Source of the DNA: Paracoccaceae bacterium
Lineage (GTDB): Bacteria > Pseudomonadota > Alphaproteobacteria > Rhodobacterales > Rhodobacteraceae
Reading direction: 5' to 3'
Assembly (NCBI GenBank): GCA_019454225.1
Contig: CP075370.1
Location: 2,909,649-2,973,648 of the forward strand
Length of the DNA stretch: 64,000 bases
Shown: positions 32,805 to 41,900 of the stretch, piece by piece
Numbering within the stretch: the first letter of the stretch is position 1
How the letters are laid out: each line of letters begins with the position of its first letter
Notes under the pieces: generated by a model
What the model saw: the letters and a program-made list of their open reading frames with translations, nothing else
Told to the model about the DNA's origin: nothing
The model's database searches: none
Made by a program: the position numbers and the translations under genes

Positions 32805-34581
32805 CGCCGCCACCGACGCCGCCCATGCGGCGGCGCATGGCCCCGACATCGCCTCAGCCGTGATCCTGCTGGCCGCCGCCGTCATCGCCGTGCCGCTGTT
32901 CAAGCGGCTGGGCCTCGGCTCGGTCCTCGGCTATCTCGCGGCGGGGCTGGCGATCGGGCCCTTCGGCCTCGCCCTGTTCGCCGATCCGATGACGATCCTG
33001 CATGTCGCGGAACTCGGCGTCGTCATGTTCCTGTTCATCATCGGGCTCGAGATGGAACCCGGCAAGCTCTGGGCGATGCGCGGCGACATCTTCGGCCTCG
33101 GCCTGGTGCAGGTCGTGCTCTGCATGGGGCTGCTCAGCGTCGTGGGCGTGGCGCTGGGCTATCCCTTCGCCACCGCGCTGATCGCGGGCACCGGCTTCGT
33201 GCTCACCTCCACCGCCATCGTCATGCAGATGCTGGGCGAACGGGGCGACCTGACCGCACCCAAGGGCCAGCGGATCATCGCGATCCTGCTGTTCGAGGAT
33301 CTGGCGATCGTGCCGCTCCTGGCACTGGCGGCCTTCCTCGCCCCCGGCGCGGCCGAGGTCACGATGACCGAACGCCTGACCGGCATCGCCATCGGCCTGG
33401 GCGCCATCGCGGCACTTGTGGTCGCGGGGCGCTACCTGCTGAACCCGTTCTTCGGCCTGCTGGCCGCCGCCCGCGCGCGTGAGGTGATGACCGCCGCCGC
33501 ACTCCTCATCGTGCTGGGCGCGGCGCTCTGGATGCAGACCGGCGGCCTGTCCACCGCGATGGGCGCATTCCTGGCGGGCGTCCTGCTGTCCGAATCGTCC
33601 TGGCGCCACCAGCTCGAGGCCGACATCGAACCGTTCCGGGGAATCCTGCTCGGGCTGTTCTTCCTCGCCGTCGGCATGTCGCTCGACCTCTCCGTGGTTG
33701 CGGCGGAATGGCGGATCATCCTGATCTCGGTCGTGGCCTTCACCGCGCTCAAGATGGCGGGGATCTATGCGGTGGCCCGGTTCTTCCGCGCCTCCCATCC
33801 CGAGGCGGTGGAACGCGTCGTCCTGATGGCGCAGGGCGGCGAATTCGCCTTCGTCCTCTACGGCGCGGCGCTGGCCGTGGGCCTGCTGACCCCCGAGGGC
33901 AGCGCCATGCTGACCGCGATCATCATCGTCTCGATGGTGATGACACCGCTGTTCGTCATGCTGCATGACCGCCTGATGCCGCGCACGCGGGCCAGTGCCG
34001 AAGGGCTGGCCGGCCCCGAGGATGAAGGCGCGCATGTGCTGATCGTGGGCTTCGGGCGCTTCGGCCAGATCGTCAGCCAGCCGCTGCTGGCGCGCGGCTA
34101 TGCCGTCAGCACCATCGATTCCGACCCCGAGATGATCACCGCCGCCCGCAGTTTCGGCTTCAAGGTGTTCTATGGCGACGGCACGCGGCTCGACATCCTG
34201 CACGCGGCCGGGGCCGGGCATGCCCGCGCGGTGGTGATCGCCGTCGACCGGGCCGCCGATGCGACGCGCATCGCCCACCTGATGCACGACGAATTCCCGC
34301 TGGTCCCCGTGCTCGCCCGGGCCTACGACCGCGGCCACGCGATCGAACTGGTCCACGCCGGTGCCGCCTTCCAGATGCGCGAGACCTTCGAGTCGGCGCT
34401 GGCCACGGGCGCCGAGGCGCTGCGCAGTCTGGGCGAGGCGCCCGAGACCGTCACAGAGGTGCTTCAGGACGTGCGCCGCCGGGACGCCGAACGCCTGTCG
34501 CTGCAGATGACGGGCGACATCTACGCCGGGCGCGACCTGCTGCTGGGGAACCAGTCGTCCGCCGCGTCCGCCCATCACTGA
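32794..34581 (+). CDS. CPA2-family monovalent cation:proton antiporter (Kef-type) with TrkA-N domain
   Basis: Inner-membrane K+/H+ or Na+/H+ antiporter of 595 residues. About 12 helices in residues 20-390 include GLGSVLGYLAAGLAIGPFGL, LEMEPGKLW and FLFIIGLEM. A cytosolic Rossmann (TrkA-N) domain starts around 415 with VLIVGFGRFGQIVSQPLL and binds a nucleotide. Similar to KefB/KefC/YbaL. No KefF/KefG-type regulator is seen beside it. A 13-bp triplet repeat begins at its stop codon. Confidence 0.9.
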   Translation: MATDAATDAAHAAAHGPDIASAVILLAAAVIAVPLFKRLGLGSVLGYLAAGLAIGPFGLALFADPMTILHVAELGVVMFLFIIGLEMEPGKLWAMRGDIFGLGLVQVVLCMGLLSVVGVALGYPFATALIAGTGFVLTSTAIVMQMLGERGDLTAPKGQRIIAILLFEDLAIVPLLALAAFLAPGAAEVTMTERLTGIAIGLGAIAALVVAGRYLLNPFFGLLAAARAREVMTAAALLIVLGAALWMQTGGLSTAMGAFLAGVLLSESSWRHQLEADIEPFRGILLGLFFLAVGMSLDLSVVAAEWRIILISVVAFTALKMAGIYAVARFFRASHPEAVERVVLMAQGGEFAFVLYGAALAVGLLTPEGSAMLTAIIIVSMVMTPLFVMLHDRLMPRTRASAEGLAGPEDEGAHVLIVGFGRFGQIVSQPLLARGYAVSTIDSDPEMITAARSFGFKVFYGDGTRLDILHAAGAGHARAVVIAVDRAADATRIAHLMHDEFPLVPVLARAYDRGHAIELVHAGAAFQMRETFESALATGAEALRSLGEAPETVTEVLQDVRRRDAERLSLQMTGDIYAGRDLLLGNQSSAASAHH

Positions 34582-34616
34582 CACCCGGCGCTGACACCGG
34601 GCGCTGACACCGGGCG
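34578..34616 (+). repeat. 13-bp tandem repeat, three units
   Basis: CTGACACCCGGCG, CTGACACCGGGCG, CTGACACCGGGCG in direct succession. The first unit contains the antiporter stop codon. Units two and three are identical. Likely made by replication slippage. Confidence 0.8.
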
Positions 34617-34692
34617 GCGGCGGCCCTGCCGGACCGCCGGGCACCGATTCGCGGCCGACCGCTGAAATTCGTTAACGTCGGATCACCGTACG

Positions 34693-34728
34693 CCCTGTCG
34701 GGACGGATGCCGTACAGGGAACCGACGG
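34693..34728 (+). repeat. Dispersed intergenic motif, copy B
   Basis: TGTCGGGACGGATGCCGTAC (34696-34715), followed after two bases by GGAACCGACGG (34718-34728), both shared with copy C at 63465. CCCTGT (34693) and ACAGGG (34714) form a stem around it. Lies in the 193-bp gap between two convergent genes. The rest of the gap is GC-rich, then AT-rich next to metR, with nothing else recognised. Confidence 0.75.
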
Positions 34729-34774
34729 GCGCAGGACGGCTGCCATACGTGATTTACCCAACTATATCAGTGAA

Positions 34775-35692
34775 TTAACCTGCCGAACGGGCACGGCCCT
34801 GCAATTTCACCGGCTCCGTCCGCCCCAGCCGCAGGAACTGCGCCATGAAGGGCCGCGTCGCATCCTCTTCCCGCGTCGCCGCATAAAGCCGCTTCACCGG
34901 CCGCCCAGCCAGCGGCCGCGTCACGTAATCCGCGCTCAGCCGCACCTCGCGCACCACCCAGTCGGGCAGCACCGCCACCCCCCGATCCGATCCCACCAGC
35001 ATCAGGATCACCGCCGTCAGCTCCACCTGCCGCACCGCGCGCGGCTCGACCCGGGCGGGGCTCAGCAGTTCGGTAAAGATGTCCAGCTTGTCCCGCGCCA
35101 CCGGGTAGGTGATCAGCGTCACCTCGCGGAAATCCTCGGCCGAGATTTCCTCTTTCTGTGCCAAGGGGTTGCTGGCAGCCGCCACGAACAGCGGCTCATA
35201 GTCGAACAGCGGGTTGAACACCACGCCGGGCAGGCTGACCGGGTCCGACGACACCACGAGGTCCACCTCCTCGCGCGCCAGCGCGGGCAGCGCCTCGAAG
35301 GCCAGGCCCGCGCGGATGTCCACATCCACATCCGGCCAGGCACGGCGGAACTCGGCCAGCACCGGGAACAGCCACTCGAAACAGGCGTGGCATTCGATGG
35401 CAATGTGCAGCCGCCCGGTCTTGCCGGACCGCAGCCCGCGGAACTCCTCTTCCAGCGCCTCGATCTCGGGCAGGATGCGCTCGGCCAGGCGCAGCATCCG
35501 CAGCCCCGCGGCCGACAGGCGCAAGGGCTTGGACCGCCTCACAAAAAGCTCGACGCCTGCCTGATCCTCGATACCCTTCACCTGATGCGACAGGGCACTT
35601 TGCGTGGTGTTCAGCACCTCCGCCGCCCGCGCCAGCCCACCCGCCTGATGGATCGCGCGGATTGTCCGCAGGTGCCGGAATTCGATGTGCAT
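34775..35692 (-). CDS. metR: LysR-type regulator of methionine genes (MetR-like)
   Basis: Transcription factor of 305 residues. Helix-turn-helix at the N-terminus (RTIRAIHQAGGLARAAEVLN, TTQSALSHQVKGIE), followed by an effector domain with HIAIECHACFEWLFPVL and VDLVVSSDP, both recalled from MetR. The start MHIEFRHLRTI is at 35692; the longer frame goes over metF. Divergent from metF with an 86-bp gap, the normal MetR/target layout; homocysteine is the known MetR co-activator. Confidence 0.88.
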   Translation of the reverse strand: MHIEFRHLRTIRAIHQAGGLARAAEVLNTTQSALSHQVKGIEDQAGVELFVRRSKPLRLSAAGLRMLRLAERILPEIEALEEEFRGLRSGKTGRLHIAIECHACFEWLFPVLAEFRRAWPDVDVDIRAGLAFEALPALAREEVDLVVSSDPVSLPGVVFNPLFDYEPLFVAAASNPLAQKEEISAEDFREVTLITYPVARDKLDIFTELLSPARVEPRAVRQVELTAVILMLVGSDRGVAVLPDWVVREVRLSADYVTRPLAGRPVKRLYAATREEDATRPFMAQFLRLGRTEPVKLQGRARSAG

Positions 35693-35703
35693 ATTGCGCC
35701 TCG

Positions 35704-35722
35704 CCTCATGACCATGTTGAGG
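35704..35722. promoter_or_regulatory. Candidate MetR operator in the metR-metF gap
   Basis: A perfect inverted repeat CCTCA-N9-TGAGG (19 bp) lies 12 bp upstream of the metR start and 57 bp before metF. TGAGG-ATTATGAA continues rightward with a second CTCA at 35736. It does not match the E. coli MetR box (TGAA-N5-TTCA) exactly, so the site is a guess based on symmetry and place. Confidence 0.4.
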
Positions 35723-35778
35723 ATTATGAATTTGTCTCACGCTCCGACATGCGCGACAAGGGCGGAAAGGAGAGTCCC

Positions 35779-36648
35779 ATGTCCCGCATCCCGTCCGTCT
35801 CGTTCGAGTTCTTCCCGCCGCAGACGCTCGATGCGTCCTTCCGGCTGTGGGAAACGGTGCAGACCCTGGCGCCGCTGGATCCTTCATTCGTTTCCGTGAC
35901 TTACGGGGCCGGCGGCACGACGCGCAAGCTGACGCACGAGGCGGTGACCACGATCGGGCGCAACTACGGGCTCAAGGTCGCCGCGCATCTCACCTGCGTC
36001 GAGGCGACCCGCGCCGAGACGATGGAGATCGTCGACACCTACGCGGCGGCCGGCGTGACCGAAATCGTCGCCCTGCGCGGCGACGCGCCCAAGGGCGCGG
36101 ACCGCTTCACCCCCCATCCCGAGGGCTTCGCCTCCAGCGTCGAACTCGTCGAGGCCCTTGCAAAGACAGGGAAATTCACCATCCGCGTCGGCGCCTATCC
36201 CGAACCGCACCCGGATTCGCCCGATACGGCGGCGGATGTGCGCTGGCTGAAGCGCAAGATCGACGCCGGGGCCACCAGCGCAATCACCCAGTTCTTCTTC
36301 GAGGCCGAAACCTTCCTGCGGTTCCGCGACCTCTGCACGAAAGAGGGCATCACCGCCCCGGTGATTCCCGGCATCCTGCCGATCCAGTCCTGGGAGGGCG
36401 CCAAGAAATTCGCCCGCCGCTGCGGCTCTGCCGTCCCCGCCCGGCTGGACGAGGCGTTCCAGACCGCCGCGCGCGACGGCCGCGAAGAGCTTCTGGCGCT
36501 GACGCACTGCACCATGCTCTGCGACCGGCTGATCCAGGAAGGCATTGAAAACCTTCACTTTTACACGCTCAATCGGCCCCATCTGACGCGTGAGGTCTGC
36601 CGTGCCCTCGGCATCGCCCCGCGCGTGGTGCTGGAGAAGGTGGCCTGA
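35779..36648 (+). CDS. metF: Methylenetetrahydrofolate reductase
   Basis: Reduces 5,10-methylene-THF to 5-methyl-THF for methionine synthesis; 289 residues, an FAD TIM-barrel. Motifs are SFEFFPPQTL (catalytic Glu), VSVTYGAGGTTR, AHLTCVEATR, ALRGDAPKG and PGILPIQSW. AAAGGAGA precedes the ATG. A short hairpin GGGG-ATTT-CCCC followed by TTGATTTT lies just after the stop (36650-36661) and may be a weak terminator. Confidence 0.96.
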   Translation: MSRIPSVSFEFFPPQTLDASFRLWETVQTLAPLDPSFVSVTYGAGGTTRKLTHEAVTTIGRNYGLKVAAHLTCVEATRAETMEIVDTYAAAGVTEIVALRGDAPKGADRFTPHPEGFASSVELVEALAKTGKFTIRVGAYPEPHPDSPDTAADVRWLKRKIDAGATSAITQFFFEAETFLRFRDLCTKEGITAPVIPGILPIQSWEGAKKFARRCGSAVPARLDEAFQTAARDGREELLALTHCTMLCDRLIQEGIENLHFYTLNRPHLTREVCRALGIAPRVVLEKVA

Positions 36649-36687
36649 CGGGGATTTCCCCTTGATTTTCGCCATGGGCGCGCTAGC

Positions 36688-36709
36688 GGTTGGCAATTGA
36701 TTTCCAACC
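36688..36709. promoter_or_regulatory. 22-bp imperfect palindrome before the 456-residue gene
   Basis: GGTTGG (36688-36693) and CCAACC (36704-36709) with a 10-base AT-rich centre. 18 of 22 positions match the reverse complement. It lies 24 bp upstream of the start codon at 36734, where an operator would overlap the promoter or leader. No matching regulator gene is nearby. Confidence 0.4.
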
Positions 36710-36733
36710 ACTTCCTTGTCCCGCAGGTTCCCC

Positions 36734-38104
36734 ATGGCCACCATGACATACGGCACCAGCAGCCCCCAGGTTGCTGCGCTGCAGAAGATGCTGAACGCGA
36801 AGCTCGGCTACAAGCTGCCCGAGACCGGCGCCTATGACGACGAACTTCGCGCCGTGATCGCCGAGGTGCAGGCCCGGCTGAACGTCGGCCACTCCTCGGG
36901 CGAGATCGACGCCGCCACGCTCAAGGCGATCAAGGACGCGACGATCCCGCGCAAGCTCTACTGCATCGGCAGCACCGAGGTCGCGGCCACCCCCCAGCAG
37001 GTCGCCGAGATGCGCAAGGCCGCAGGCAAGGTCGCGGGCGACACCGTACGCCAGCTGGTCGGCCTGGCGCGCGAGGCGCAGATGTACTGGCAGGCGCATG
37101 ACCAGACGCGCAAGGCCAACTGGTTCTGGGGCAAGGCGATCGAAACCTGGACGGGGGCCGACTTTCCTTCGGCCTCGATGATGGCCGCCGCCGTCAGGGC
37201 GGCGGAATCGCTGGAGGCGGAAGCCCGCACCGGGATGCTGACCGACCGGGAATTCGAAAGCCGCGTCAAGCCTATAGCCGTCGCCTTCAAGGCCATGTCC
37301 GAATACCGCAAGTCGATGTTCGACGGCGGCGAGGACATGATCAAGCAGCTGGAGATGGTGCAGAGCGCCTGTATCATCACGCTGCAGGTCACGGCGGCCG
37401 TGGCCACCGGCGGCGCCTCGTGGCAGGCGCAGGTCGCGGTGTCGGCCAGCCTCGCGGCCTATGAGGCGGCACTGGGCGAGATCGGCAAGGCCGGCAAGGA
37501 CGCCAGCTATTCGGTGCCGAATGGCGTGGTCAACGTCTTCATGGCGGCCGTGGTGGACGGCACGGTGGGGCTGATCCTGAAGGGCGGCAAGCTGGGCCCG
37601 TTCCTCGACAAGGTCTCCGAGAAGGCGATCAAGAAGGCGGGCTCGCCGCTGCTCAAGACCTTCATCTACCGTTCGATCAACGGCGGCGCGCAGCAGATGA
37701 TCGAGGACGGCATCAAGGGCCTGCAGGGCCTGACCGACCCCAAGAAGAAATTCACCTTCGACGATTTCGTCGATGCCGCCGCCGAAAGCTTCATCAAGGG
37801 GGCGGGCCTGAAACTGCTCGGGCCGGTGGCCGAAAAGTTCGGCAAGGGCGCGTCAAAGCACTTCACCCAGGCCGATTTCGCGGGCATTTCCAAGAAGGTA
37901 AAGCTCGACAAGGCGGGTCAGGAGGGGCTTCTGAAACTGGTGGACCAGTTGGGGCCGAAGGCGGTGAAAGAGGTGCTCGACCGCTGGAAGGCCGAGGACA
38001 AGCCCGAGAAGCTCGAGGACGAGATCAAGAGCGAAATCCTGAACCACCCCTCGGTCAGGAAATACATGGACGACTACGAGCGCGAGCAGAAAAAGAAGAA
38101 ATGA
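36734..38104 (+). CDS. Unknown 456-residue protein with peptidoglycan-binding-like N-terminus
   Basis: Residues 4-70 (YGTSSPQVAALQKMLNAKLG, TGAYDDELRAVIAEVQARL, GEIDAATLKAI) follow the pattern of a PG_binding_1 domain. Residues 85-205 are charged helices. Two stretches are hydrophobic and Gly/Ala-rich, about 212-245 (ACIITLQVTAAVATGGASW onward) and 262-284 (GVVNVFMAAVVDGTVGLIL), and could insert in a membrane. The rest is lysine-rich helix ending EQKKKK. There is no signal peptide. The layout, a binding head, a hydrophobic middle and a charged tail, resembles secreted effector or toxin proteins, but no family was recognised. No immunity or secretion gene is adjacent; the next gene is a convergent rhomboid protease. 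Confidence 0.7.
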   Translation: MATMTYGTSSPQVAALQKMLNAKLGYKLPETGAYDDELRAVIAEVQARLNVGHSSGEIDAATLKAIKDATIPRKLYCIGSTEVAATPQQVAEMRKAAGKVAGDTVRQLVGLAREAQMYWQAHDQTRKANWFWGKAIETWTGADFPSASMMAAAVRAAESLEAEARTGMLTDREFESRVKPIAVAFKAMSEYRKSMFDGGEDMIKQLEMVQSACIITLQVTAAVATGGASWQAQVAVSASLAAYEAALGEIGKAGKDASYSVPNGVVNVFMAAVVDGTVGLILKGGKLGPFLDKVSEKAIKKAGSPLLKTFIYRSINGGAQQMIEDGIKGLQGLTDPKKKFTFDDFVDAAAESFIKGAGLKLLGPVAEKFGKGASKHFTQADFAGISKKVKLDKAGQEGLLKLVDQLGPKAVKEVLDRWKAEDKPEKLEDEIKSEILNHPSVRKYMDDYEREQKKKK

Positions 38105-38111
38105 CAGCGCA

Positions 38112-38855
38112 TCAGCGCCGGGGCACCTGGGGAACGCGCGACTTCGACACGGCATAGCGCGCCTCGGGATGCGGTGGCGTGCCATGGGTGCGCGACCAGA
38201 ACCCGGGCCCGCCCCGCGCGATCCAGACCGGCAGGATCAGGACCATCCCCGCCAGGAACCCGCCGGCATGCGCCCAGTAGGCCACGCCCCCCTCGTCCGA
38301 GGGGGTCGAGAAACCGCCCAGCAGTTGCAGGCCGAACCACAGGCACAGCATGATCCAGGCCGGAACCGGGAAGATGCGGAAGAAGATCACGATGATGATC
38401 AGCACGTCGACCTTGGCGCGCGGAAACATCACCAGATAGGCGCCAAGCACCCCGGCGATCGCCCCCGAGGCGCCGACCATCGGAATCGGGGAATAGGGCT
38501 CGGCCACAACCTGACCGGCAGCGGCAAGGAACCCGGCAAGAAGATAGAAGCCCAGGAACCGCAGGTGGCCCAGTTCATCCTCGATGTTGTCGCCAAAGAT
38601 CCACAGGAACAGCATGTTGCCGATCAGGTGCATCCAGCCGCCGTGCAGGAACATCGAGGTGAGGAAGCCGTGCCAGTCCTCGCCCTGCACCACGGCGGCG
38701 GGGACAAGGCCCCAGGTATCGAAGAAGATCATCATCGCGCGGTCGCCGGGTATCGTGTGCCAATAGCCCAGAAAGACCGCGACGTTGATCGCGATCAGGC
38801 TCCAGCAGACGATGGGCGTGCGGCCCGAGGGATTGTGGTCGCGTATCGGGAACAT
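38112..38855 (-). CDS. Rhomboid-family intramembrane serine protease
   Basis: Membrane protease of 247 residues with six helices. The catalytic Ser is in PMVGASGAIAGVLGAYLV and the His in VAYWAHAGGFLAGMVLI. HGGWMHLIGNMLFLWIFGDN carries the conserved HxxxN region. An N-terminal DHNPSGRTPIVCW precedes helix 1, and a short basic tail ends the protein. It ends 7 bp after the stop of the 456-residue gene. Substrate unknown. Confidence 0.92.
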   Translation of the reverse strand: MFPIRDHNPSGRTPIVCWSLIAINVAVFLGYWHTIPGDRAMMIFFDTWGLVPAAVVQGEDWHGFLTSMFLHGGWMHLIGNMLFLWIFGDNIEDELGHLRFLGFYLLAGFLAAAGQVVAEPYSPIPMVGASGAIAGVLGAYLVMFPRAKVDVLIIIVIFFRIFPVPAWIMLCLWFGLQLLGGFSTPSDEGGVAYWAHAGGFLAGMVLILPVWIARGGPGFWSRTHGTPPHPEARYAVSKSRVPQVPRR

Positions 38856-38900
38856 CGCCCGACCCTTCCCGATCCGGCGCGCGCGGTCAAGCCGGGGGGC

Positions 38901-41900
38901 TCAGCTGCCCGCCGCGAGAAGCTGCGCGTTGCCGCCCGAGGCCGTGGTGTCGATGCAGACATGGCGTTCCAGCATCGCGTGGCCGATGTCGGGCATCCCG
39001 CCGACCAGCGGCAGGATCGGACCGGGGCGCGCGGCGAGCGCAAGGGCCAGTGCCCGCCCGCCCTCGGGATCGCCCCACCAGATCGCGCCGGAAAATCCCG
39101 ACAGCCGCGACAGGGCGGCCGGCGCCAGCCCGGGCGCCTCGATCGCCTGCCCCCCCAGACGCCGCACCGCCTCGGCCTGCGCGAGCGCCTGCTGGGCGGA
39201 CGGGCCAAGGCACAGGAGCGGCGCGCGCGGCACCAGCGACAGGCGGTTCGATTCCCCCGTCGGTCCCGGCAGGTCCAGCGTCGCGGCCACACCGGCCGCA
39301 GGCGCGAAGGACAGCGCGGTGGCCACGGTTGCCTCGGGTGTCGCGCCCGGCGGGGCGTCGGGCAGGCCGGGGGCCGCCTGCCGGGTGAAGCGGGCCAGGT
39401 AATGCGGCCCGCCGGCCTTGGGCCCGGTGCCCGAAAGCCCCTCGCCGCCAAAGGGCTGGCTGCCCACCACGGCGCCGATCTGGTTGCGGTTCACATAGGT
39501 ATTGCCCGCCCGGATCCGGCTGACGACCGCCTGAACCCGGTCGTCGATGCGCGTGTGCAACCCGAAGGTCAGCCCGTAACCCGTTGCGTTCACGTCCGAT
39601 ATCACGCGGTCCAGATCGCCCGCGCGGAACGTGGCCAGATGCAGGACGGGCCCGAACACCTCGCGCGGGATGTCGGCGATGCCGCCCACCCGGATCACGC
39701 AGGGGCCGATGAAATGCCCCTGCCCCGGCGCGGCCAGTTCGCGGATCACCCGGCCCTCGGCACGCGCCGCATCGACATGGGCGCGGATGTCCTGTGCCGC
39801 CGCGGCGTCGATCACAGGGCCGATATCGGTGGTCAGATGCCAGGGATCGGCCAGCGACAGATCGGCCATCGCGCCGGTCAGCATCGCGGTCACGCCCTCG
39901 GCAATGTCTTCCTGCACATAGAGGCAGCGCAGGGCCGAACAGCGCTGGCCGGCCGACTGGAAGGCCGATGCGATGACATCGCGCACCGCCTGTTCGGGCA
40001 GCGCGGTCGAATCCACGACCATGGCATTCAGGCCGCCGGTCTCGGCGATCAGCGGGGCGGTCGGGTCCATTCCCCCGGCCATCGCGCGGCGGATCGCCTG
40101 TGCGGTCTCGGTCGAGCCGGTGAAGGCCACGCCATGCACCCGCGGATCCGAGGTGATGGCGCGGCCCACCGTCGGTCCGTCGCCCGGCAGCGATTGCAGC
40201 GCGGTGGCGGGAACCCCGGCACGGTGCAGGATGTCGACGGCCAGCGTGGCGATCAGCGGAGTCTGTTCGGCAGGCTTGGCAAGGACGCCGTTTCCGGACG
40301 CCAGCGCGGCGGCGACCTGCCCGGTGAAGATCGCAAGCGGGAAGTTCCAGGGGCTGATGCAGGCAAAGACACCGCGCGGCGGCGCGGTCAGCGACACGGC
40401 ACCCTCGGCATAGTAGCGCAGGAAATCCACCGCCTCGCGCAGTTCGGCCACCGAATCGGACAGGGTCTTGCCCGCCTCGCGCGCCAGCAGGGCAAAGATC
40501 GCGCCGTGTTCGGCCTCCATCAGGTCGGCCGCCCGCCGCAGCACCCCGGCGCGTTCGGAGGGTGCGGCATCCCAGGGCGCGGCCAGCCGCAGCGCCGTCT
40601 CGACATCGGGCGCGCCTGCGGGGATGACATGGCCGACAAGCGTACCGGTCGCGGGGTTGCGCACCTCGGCCCGCACCGCGCCGGCCACGGGCCCGGCCAG
40701 CCGTGGCCGCGCGTCCCACAGGGTTTCGGCATGGGCGCCGCGGGCATCCCCGATCGCCGCGAGATCGCCCGCATCGGTCAGATCCCAGCCCCGCGCATTC
40801 GCCCGGGGGGCAAAGATCTCGGGCCCCGGCAGGATTGCGCCGTTCACCGTATCGGCCATGCCCTCGACCGCCGCCAGCGGGCAGGCCGCCACCCGTTCGG
40901 GCGGCACATCCGCCGCGACGATCTGGTTGACAAAGCTGGAATTCGCCCCGTTTTCCAGCAGCCTGCGCACCAGATAGGCCAGCAGGTCGCGATGCGCGCC
41001 CACCGGGGCGTAGATGCGGCACCGGGTGCCGCGTTCGCCCAGCACGATGTCGTGCAGCCGCTCGCCCATGCCGTGCAGCCGCTGGAATTCATAGGCGGCC
41101 GTATCGACGCCCATCTGCCCTGCCATGTGCAGCACCGCCGCCACCGTATGCGCATTGTGCGTGGCGAACTGGGGATAGATCCGGTCGGTCATCCCCAGCA
41201 GTTTCCGGGCATTGCCGATGTAGCTGGCATCGGTCGCCTGCTTGCGGGTGAACACCGGGAAGGACGCAAGGCCCAGCACCTGCGCCCGCTTGACCTCGGT
41301 ATCCCAGTAGGCGCCCTTGACCAGCCGCACCATGATGCGGCGATCCAGCCGGGTGGCCAGGGCGTGCAGCCAGTCGATCACCGCGCCCGCGCGCCGCCCG
41401 TAGGCCTGCACCACCACGCCGAACCCGTCCCACCCGGCCAGCGAGGAATCCGACAGCACCGTCTCGATCACCTCGCAGGACAGCGCCAGCCGGTCGGCCT
41501 CTTCCGCGTCGATGTTGAACCCGATGCCGGCGGCCCGCGCCAGACCCGCAAGCGCCGCCACGCGCGGCACCAGTTCGGCCATCACCCGGTCACGCTTGGC
41601 CATCTCGTAGCGCGGATGCAGCGCCGACAGCTTGACCGAGATGCCGGGATTGGTGCGGATGTCGTTGCCCCGGGCGGCCCCGGCGATGGCTCCGATCGCG
41701 CGCGAATAGGACAGGTGATAGCGGCGCGCATCGGCCTCGGTCCGGGCGGCCTCGCCCAGCATGTCGTAGCTGTAGGTATAGCCCCGCGCCTCGGCCTCCG
41801 CGGCGCGGTCCATCGCGGCGGCGATGGTTTCGCCCAGCACGAACTGGCGGCCCATCTCCTTCATGGCGCGGGCCACGGCGGCGCGGATCACCGGCTCGCC

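Noticed and set aside
35693-35778. SAM riboswitch upstream of metF
   Set aside because: The gap is only 86 bp and shows no SAM-I/II/V core; MetR control explains the layout better.
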